Below, piece after piece: positions 16,279 to 21,658 of a stretch of 21,658 bases of DNA. Location of the stretch: NCBI GenBank assembly GCA_002451165.1, contig DKBH01000060.1:1-21658 (forward strand). The letters are read 5' to 3'. The notes under the pieces were generated by a model, which was not told the origin of the DNA, did no database searches, and saw only the letters and a program-made list of their open reading frames with translations. This stretch comes from Nitrospiraceae bacterium UBA6905. GTDB taxonomy: Bacteria; Nitrospirota; Thermodesulfovibrionia; Thermodesulfovibrionales; UBA6898. The translations under genes were made by a program, and so were the position numbers. Each line of letters starts with the position of its first letter. Within the stretch, counting starts at the first letter, position 1.

Positions 16279-18714
16279 TTAATCATTCGTCAAATACTCA
16301 AGGGTGATCGTCACCGTCCTGTTGAATGCCCGGGCTTCCGGTGTCGCATTGTCATACAAGGGTTCATGGGGACCGACACCCCGATCGCGGAGATGATCCC
16401 CTGCCTCTTGTCCGTAGGCCACCGACAGCAGCTTACGGACTGCCAGCGCCCTTCGCTCCGAGAGCTTGATATTGTAGTTTTCCTTGCCGATGTTGTCGGT
16501 ATGGCCCACGATTTCGGCCGACGCCTGCGGTAATGCTTCAATGCGGTCGGTGATCCTTTCGACGATCTCCTGGTTGCCCGCAGAGATAGCATCGCTGTCG
16601 AAGTCAAAGAGGATGAGGGCATATTTTTCCTGAACCCTGAAATCCTGCTTTTCAGCCAGTCGCTGACTGGTCCGGATGAAATTGACTTTGATCGGCCCCG
16701 CCGCCAGAAGGAGTTCCTGACCCTTGTGGTCCTCCACTACCATGTTGACTGTAACATCGCCGCCTGCAGCCATCTCATCGAGACCTCCGGTATTCAGCGG
16801 GAGGTTGATCTGGGCCGGCGGCTCCCCTTCGCCTGACACTTTGCCGAGGCTTCCGCTGCCATTGGCGGCCGCGATCGTCCAGCGCGCAACACCATGAGCT
16901 GCTTTTACAACCGGCTGAAGGGTCAAGGCCGCAGTATCGATCCGCGTAGTCATGTATACACTGCGCACCGGGGAAAGGATCGCCGAATCATCAGATCGGA
17001 TCTCCACCCGGCGGTTCTCTTCCTTTCCCTCCGCCAGCCTGCTCGAACTCGGTATCCCGGGCAGGCTGCGCGCCTCAATCTGCATTCTCTCAGGGGCGAT
17101 ACTCCAGACAGTCTGCAGATAGTTCCGTACTGCCTCGGCTCGTGCCGTTGAGAGCTTCCGGTTACCCTTTTCGGCTCCGGTGTTGCTATTGCACCCGACC
17201 AGCGTTACATGAGCATCAGGATTATCATTCAGTCGCTTTCCCACGATGTTCAGCACCTGGTAATACTTCTCCAACGTATCGCGGAAACGCTGCTCGTCGA
17301 AAGCTTTGATCTCATCGCCTCCGGCTAATCTGACATACCGATCCGGTATCTCGCTGGAACCCTCGGAAAAATATACGTAGCCGAGCATGGGAGAAGAGTC
17401 GATGGTCTTAATCTCCTCGATGGTGAGGCTGGACGGTGCTGCGGCAAGGCTTCCCGAAGTCAGCATATAATTGACCTTGACCGGCTGAGCGGTCAGCATA
17501 AGGGTCTGTCCCTTGCGGTCCTGCAACTCCATAGTGGCCGTGATGTCGCCTCCGGCTGCCAATCTTGGCAGAATGTCCGTCTTAAGGGGAACTTCGATGG
17601 CTGCCTCGGGTGTCCCCTCTCCGACCTTCACGGCAAGGGCGCCGTCGTTGTTCGCAACGGTAATTTTCCAGGTGGCAACGCCGTAAACGGTGTCCACCAG
17701 CGGACGGAGTATCAGCGCATCCGTATCGATCCGGCGCATTGTGGCTGCCTCGGCCGCTGGTCCTTCGGTTGGAGCAGCAGCATCAAAATTCTTCACCTCG
17801 TCGACGGTCAGGCTGGGCGGGGCAGCCGCAAGGCTGCCGGTCGTCGGAAACAGGTAGCTCACCACGTAGTAATACTGCATTTTGGAAGCCACGCTCTGAA
17901 ATATCGGCACCAAGTTCGTCTCCGACGTTGCCTTCCAGATCTCGCCGCTATGCCCTTCGGTAAATTGCGTCAGGAACTGGTCCTTTTCAGCCCCCGGCAT
18001 ATAGTCAATGCCGTAGGCCTGGAAACGACCGATGCCTTCCGCAGCACTGATGACATCCCGTTCCTTGTAGGCGCTGTTCAGGTCCTCGCCATCGGAGAAA
18101 ACAACCATGAACCGCGGCTCGTTCCCCGGTAATGCCCGAACGAGCTCGAGTCCGGCAAGCATGGCCTCATAAAGCCTGGTGGTCAAGGTTATGCCGTCCC
18201 GGTAGACCTCTGCAACAAAGTTCTTCACTTCAAGAGGGTTGTTCGAGCTGAATATCTTAACGCGCAGGCTGCGTCCTCCCATTTCCATCCTATCCCCGCC
18301 GCTGAAGACCACAACCTGCACCTGGTCGATCGGCCGGACGATCTTCAGCAGTTCGTCCACCCCGGCCAGAAGCGGCTCGACGGCATTGCGCTGGCGCATG
18401 GAGTCGGAATTGTCCAGGACCAGCACGATATGGCGCGGCACCTCAAGGCTCTCTGAAATAGGCTTCACCGACGTGATCTTAGCGGTTCTGCCGTCAGCCG
18501 TCACGAGAAAATCATCAGTGGTCAACCCTAACACAGGATTCTTGCCGGCATCACTGACGGAAAGCAATACATTGCCGTCGTCCAGCACCCGTTCTACCGT
18601 CACGGTGGCGCCGGGTTTGGCAGCGGTGACGCGCACATCCGCTGCGTCGAAGGCGAATGTCTGACCAACAAGCAATAGCCCGATCAAGAGAACAAAAATA
18701 AATCTTATGCGCAT
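16279..18714 (-). CDS. Secreted VWA protein with two OmpA-like domains
   Basis: The product is 811 residues with a Sec signal peptide (1 to about 22, ending TFA-F). An Ig-like strand region (about 25-90) precedes a von Willebrand A domain (about 94-285). Its MIDAS residues are D101-x-S103-x-S105, probably T178 or T179, and D208 in FSDGED. Two OmpA-like domains follow. The first (about 444-574) keeps LSTARAEAV and ENRRVEI. The second (about 695-808) is canonical, with FDFDSD, GHTDNIG (D740), LSERRALAV (R755) and FNRTVTI. Two copies of an internal module of about 95 residues (327-421 and 588-684) sit before each OmpA domain. A GSLAAAP-x-SLT linker occurs twice, at about 293 and 421. The protein probably binds peptidoglycan and a partner protein. 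The start at 18714 has AAGGAGG upstream and opens the signal peptide. Confidence 0.9.
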   Translation of the reverse strand: MRIRFIFVLLIGLLLVGQTFAFDAADVRVTAAKPGATVTVERVLDDGNVLLSVSDAGKNPVLGLTTDDFLVTADGRTAKITSVKPISESLEVPRHIVLVLDNSDSMRQRNAVEPLLAGVDELLKIVRPIDQVQVVVFSGGDRMEMGGRSLRVKIFSSNNPLEVKNFVAEVYRDGITLTTRLYEAMLAGLELVRALPGNEPRFMVVFSDGEDLNSAYKERDVISAAEGIGRFQAYGIDYMPGAEKDQFLTQFTEGHSGEIWKATSETNLVPIFQSVASKMQYYYVVSYLFPTTGSLAAAPPSLTVDEVKNFDAAAPTEGPAAEAATMRRIDTDALILRPLVDTVYGVATWKITVANNDGALAVKVGEGTPEAAIEVPLKTDILPRLAAGGDITATMELQDRKGQTLMLTAQPVKVNYMLTSGSLAAAPSSLTIEEIKTIDSSPMLGYVYFSEGSSEIPDRYVRLAGGDEIKAFDEQRFRDTLEKYYQVLNIVGKRLNDNPDAHVTLVGCNSNTGAEKGNRKLSTARAEAVRNYLQTVWSIAPERMQIEARSLPGIPSSSRLAEGKEENRRVEIRSDDSAILSPVRSVYMTTRIDTAALTLQPVVKAAHGVARWTIAAANGSGSLGKVSGEGEPPAQINLPLNTGGLDEMAAGGDVTVNMVVEDHKGQELLLAAGPIKVNFIRTSQRLAEKQDFRVQEKYALILFDFDSDAISAGNQEIVERITDRIEALPQASAEIVGHTDNIGKENYNIKLSERRALAVRKLLSVAYGQEAGDHLRDRGVGPHEPLYDNATPEARAFNRTVTITLEYLTND

Positions 18715-19192
18715 GCTATCCTCCTTCTCAAACAGTGTGCCCATTATACATGAACTGCGTACTCTATGGCATTCCAGACCACGTGCACGCCTCGTGAGTG
18801 TGATGAATGACAATGCCGCCTGCTCGCTGAGCTACTGCAACCTGGCGAGGATTTTGACTCAAACACGAGTGATGATCTATGAGAGCAGCGGCTAACGGCC
18901 TGTCCATGCATCAGCTGACACGACCGCCCTGTTCAGGTTCTGTCATCATACAACTGCAGTTCTTCCCGATGACTACCACTGCCGGCTGTAGGAAAACCGA
19001 AATCTGCAGCTGATCAGCCACAAGATAAATTCCCGGGGGAAGGGGCAAGACTTTCCTTGACCAACGAAGGCGGTTGAAGATGCTACGCAAGAGAAATTTC
19101 TTAGGAGAAAGCAGCGACGGAACTCATGCTCAGATCGAGAAACTTGTCCGATACTCCAACCCGCCTCGGCAGCATGTACAACGCCGATCTCG
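18715..19192. other. Intergenic region with no recognised gene
   Basis: These 478 bases hold no supported gene on either strand. Short plus-strand frames near 18707-18895 and 19080-19200 lack family resemblance. The promoter of the VWA-OmpA gene should lie at the left end; no good consensus was seen. No terminator hairpin was found after the STAS-like gene. Confidence 0.45.
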
Positions 19193-19591
19193 CTAAGCTT
19201 CTTGGTCCAAGTCTAAGGCAACACCAAGCCATGCCAGGGCATCTTCGATGTGCCTGAATATTGCCGTCTTGAGACCGGCGCCGTCAACAAGGGCCTGATG
19301 CACGCGCGAGGAGCCATAGGTTACATCCATGGGTGATACAAAGGCGCATCTCTCGCCGGAAAATGTACGGGCAAGCTTTATCTTCTTCTGGGCGATTGCA
19401 TATGCCTCTTCCATGGAAATGCGGATATCGTCGATAGACCTGTAATCGACAAGCTTCTTCATGGGCGCCTTATACCGGTCGTCGAGCGCTAAGGCGTCGA
19501 GATGTCTCAGCACATCAGTGCCGGTAATCACACCCGAGCCCTTTGCCAGCACTAATTTCTTGTCCGGTATAATATTGTATTCGATCGGCAT
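19193..19591 (-). CDS. Small STAS/SpoIIAA-like protein
   Basis: The product is 132 residues, soluble, without a signal peptide. It starts MPIEYNIIPDKKLVLAKGSG, then VITGTDVLRHLDAL, KKLVDYRSIDDIRI, CAFVSPMDVTYGSSRVHQAL and ends HIEDALAWLGV. This strand-helix order and the closing DALAWLG helix match a group of small uncharacterised STAS/SpoIIAA-like proteins common in environmental bacteria. These may bind lipids or partner proteins; no enzyme motif is visible. The start at 19591 fits the usual MPIEY beginning of this group; a TTG five codons earlier is open and the ribosome site is weak for both. It stands alone, with long gaps on both sides. Confidence 0.75.
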   Translation of the reverse strand: MPIEYNIIPDKKLVLAKGSGVITGTDVLRHLDALALDDRYKAPMKKLVDYRSIDDIRISMEEAYAIAQKKIKLARTFSGERCAFVSPMDVTYGSSRVHQALVDGAGLKTAIFRHIEDALAWLGVALDLDQEA

Positions 19592-20076
19592 GGTATATCT
19601 CAGCAACTAACGGACAATGATATGAAATTCCAACCGGTGATCACTGGATTAAATATATCACAATACGCATACGATAGAAGAACAAAATATACGCAACGGA
19701 CTAAAGCTGCTATGCATGGTTTAACGTAACAACAGCGGACTGACTATTTTTAACGGCAACTTACCGCAATGGTGGAACAGGTTCCGCTGCGAGTTGCAGG
19801 AAGTAGCTGAGCTCTGTTCCCCGTCATGGCAACCATGGTAACATTCACCCCGAAGTCTGAATAGTCTATTTTCGAACCTCCGACCCGCTGAACCTGTTAT
19901 GGTAAGCACTCTTTTCTGTTCATTCTCCATACTCTTCCAGTTGATTTTATGGCTCCAAAATAGCGCTCATAATCACGTTCTTTACCCGGACGGTGACAGA
20001 CTGGGGAAAAGCAGAGTGACAAATCATTTCTACGTCCCCCCAATCTCTTCAAACAGCCGGGGTTTCAGCCCAGACC
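19592..20076. other. Intergenic region with no recognised gene
   Basis: These 485 bases include an AT-rich stretch (about 19620-19740) that should carry the promoter of the STAS-like gene. A minus-strand frame at 19721-19930 and a second frame overlapping it are open for about 50-69 codons. Neither has a ribosome site or a family match. No clear terminator hairpin for the amidohydrolase gene was found. Confidence 0.45.
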
Positions 20077-21658
20077 TCAATGTATTTCATGACTTTCAAC
20101 CTGTTCGAGGGGATTTCCTCTCATGTTCGGCTGCGAACCGGGAATGCCGCCACCGAAATCAACCGGCGATGCATAAAATGTCTTTGTCCACCCCTCCAGG
20201 GTTAAGGGTTCAAAGCGGCCTTTTTCCTGTACTTCGAAACGAATGGGCTGACCGGCATCAAAACGCTTGATAGGTTTTGAGTCATTCATCACGATGATGC
20301 CGTTGACGATGACATGGGGAATACCGGTTGAAGGCAAGGTACCCTTGGCAAAAGTTGAGTTATCCGTTACTGTCTTGGGATCGAAAATGGTGATGTCGGC
20401 CACCATCCCTTCCTGCATGCGGCCACGGAGCTGCATGGCCTTCAGGCCCATGTCGCCCAGAGGTTTGGCGTAGTTGTAGCTGGTCATGGAGACCACCTGC
20501 ATCAAGGGGATATTATTCTCCCTGGCCAGGCGGAGTGCCTTGGCGAAGCTTCCGGCAAAGCGGGGGTGGGTATTAGGAAACTTGTCGTAGGGCGTATCCC
20601 AGGTCAATCCGTCATCGGGCAGGAGCGGCATGCCGTCGCTTCCGATGGCGACCCCTTTCATTTTCAACCACTCAGTAACCCATTCCTCCGGAGTTTTATA
20701 GACGATCACCGGCCGTGTGGGCTGCTTCTTGAGCATTTCTTCCCTCTTTTCCTGAGTATAGAACTCTCCGGTTTCCACATCTTGAAGCGTTTTTTCATAC
20801 TTGTTGCCAAGAGCCTTCACCCATACCGCCGGTTCGAGAAATACGGCATTCAGTGCTGTTGAACCGGCATTGTACGGATAGATCTCTCCCCAAACGTTGT
20901 AGCCTTTTGAACGCATCCTCACCAGAAGCTCATGCACCATGTTGTATCCCGGATTGTTGAAATGGGCAGCGATAGCCGGAGCACCTAAAGCGGCGGCATT
21001 GGCCAGCATCTCCTGGATACCCATAACCTCCTGGACATCGTCGCCGGGGGTCAGGCGGAAGTGCATGTCGATATAGCGGCCATACATACCGGAAAGTTTT
21101 TGAAGTTCGAATACCTCGCGCGATGACACCCCTGCTCGCATGTATCCAACGGTGGAACCGATGCCCAGACCTCCCTTGCGAAGACCTTCGTCCATGGCGG
21201 CAAGGATCTGGTTGCCCTGTTCAAGCGTGGGCCTGATGACTGACCACCCCTGTTTGACACGGGATTTAATAGCATCAGGCGTGTACAGGTATTTCCAGTC
21301 GGAGAATCCATCCAGCACGGCTGCGCGGGCGAATTCATGGGCAACGGAGACCCCAAAGTTCACCGGGGCATTGCCTTCGCGTTTTTTATAGAACTCGTCA
21401 ATTTTGGGCCCATAGGCGCCTATTTCCAGATCCATAATCGTCGTCCGCCCGTCGCGCAGCATCAACCGGTAGGCATAGGGTTCGATGCAGTGCTGGTGGC
21501 CGTCGATAAATCCCGGCGCCACCACGAGACCAGTGGCGTCGATGGTCTCCTTGCCCTTGATCTTGTCCTCGGTGATGACGGCGATCTTGCCGCCCTTGAT
21601 GCCGACGTTGCGGATGCCGTCGAAGTTCGTCTCAGGGTCCATGACCCGGCCGTTGTTG
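20077..21658 (-). CDS. D-aminoacylase-type amidohydrolase, 5' part outside the window
   Basis: At least 526 residues are present; the frame stays open to the window end (NNGRVMDPETNFDG), so the true start is beyond 21658. It belongs to the amidohydrolase superfamily, N-acyl-D-amino-acid deacylase group, which removes acyl groups from N-acyl-D-amino acids or related amides using zinc. The N-terminal beta part GKIAVITEDKIKGKETIDA is followed by GLVVAPGFIDGHQHC, carrying the HxH metal ligands. Later come AAHFNNPGYN with a further His, and AIGSDGMPLL with the catalytic Asp. The C-terminal part returns to the beta sandwich (GMVADITIFDP, VIVNGIIVMND). The Cys directly after HxH and the Glu in place of the usual glycine-rich GNCG loop (DLEIG) suggest a subfamily with another substrate. 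No signal peptide can be judged. No partner gene is visible downstream. Confidence 0.85.
   Translation of the reverse strand, partial: NNGRVMDPETNFDGIRNVGIKGGKIAVITEDKIKGKETIDATGLVVAPGFIDGHQHCIEPYAYRLMLRDGRTTIMDLEIGAYGPKIDEFYKKREGNAPVNFGVSVAHEFARAAVLDGFSDWKYLYTPDAIKSRVKQGWSVIRPTLEQGNQILAAMDEGLRKGGLGIGSTVGYMRAGVSSREVFELQKLSGMYGRYIDMHFRLTPGDDVQEVMGIQEMLANAAALGAPAIAAHFNNPGYNMVHELLVRMRSKGYNVWGEIYPYNAGSTALNAVFLEPAVWVKALGNKYEKTLQDVETGEFYTQEKREEMLKKQPTRPVIVYKTPEEWVTEWLKMKGVAIGSDGMPLLPDDGLTWDTPYDKFPNTHPRFAGSFAKALRLARENNIPLMQVVSMTSYNYAKPLGDMGLKAMQLRGRMQEGMVADITIFDPKTVTDNSTFAKGTLPSTGIPHVIVNGIIVMNDSKPIKRFDAGQPIRFEVQEKGRFEPLTLEGWTKTFYASPVDFGGGIPGSQPNMRGNPLEQVESHEIH

Noticed and set aside
19860..19900. 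TTCGAA-containing stretch resembling a tRNA T-loop
   Set aside because: The flanking bases do not pair as a T-stem and no acceptor, D or anticodon arms can be found on either strand.

Overview
The window looks like chromosomal DNA of a Gram-negative bacterium. It encodes lipoproteins with lipoboxes, an Omp85-type outer-membrane barrel, OmpA-like peptidoglycan-binding domains and a periplasmic TAXI-type binding protein. Many PAS/GAF sensor kinases, DUF4410 and DUF1254 lipoproteins and a serine-type sulfatase fit an anaerobic or facultative Desulfobacterota-like (deltaproteobacterial) or Nitrospirota-like organism. That placement is inference from gene content only. No rRNA, tRNA, CRISPR array, transposase or phage gene was seen.

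Layout. (1) Bases 1-3483, minus strand: a probable operon read in the order stand-alone receiver protein, DUF4410 lipoprotein, DUF1254/DUF1214 lipoprotein, arylsulfatase (its C-terminal part lies beyond base 1). (2) Bases 4120-8490, minus strand: a signalling block with a PAS histidine kinase, then a large GAF-PAS-PAS-PAS HisKA_3 kinase whose stop overlaps the start of a NarL/FixJ response regulator by 4 bp. The receiver protein of block 1 aligns position for position with the receiver half of this regulator but lacks the DNA-binding half. (3) Bases 8491-9950: mostly non-coding, with a decayed isoprenylcysteine-methyltransferase-like gene and a very strong hairpin terminator. (4) Bases 9951-11887, minus strand: a small membrane protein and a membrane-anchored TAXI-type binding protein with no permease nearby. 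(5) Bases 12235-15052, plus strand: an MltF-like lytic transglycosylase gene interrupted by one nonsense codon and one A-run frameshift, followed by an Omp85-family barrel with no POTRA domains. (6) Bases 15075-18714, minus strand: an unknown lipoprotein downstream of a large VWA-OmpA-OmpA protein with internal duplications. (7) Bases 19193-21658, minus strand: a small STAS-like protein and the 3' part of a D-aminoacylase-type amidohydrolase running off the window.

Much of the window concerns envelope or periplasmic proteins plus signal transduction. The two most interesting points are the doubly broken transglycosylase beside an intact Omp85 barrel, and the receiver-only protein heading an operon that ends in a Ser-type sulfatase. 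I found no clear candidate for an entirely new system; the envelope genes at 12.2-18.7 kb are the best place to look.
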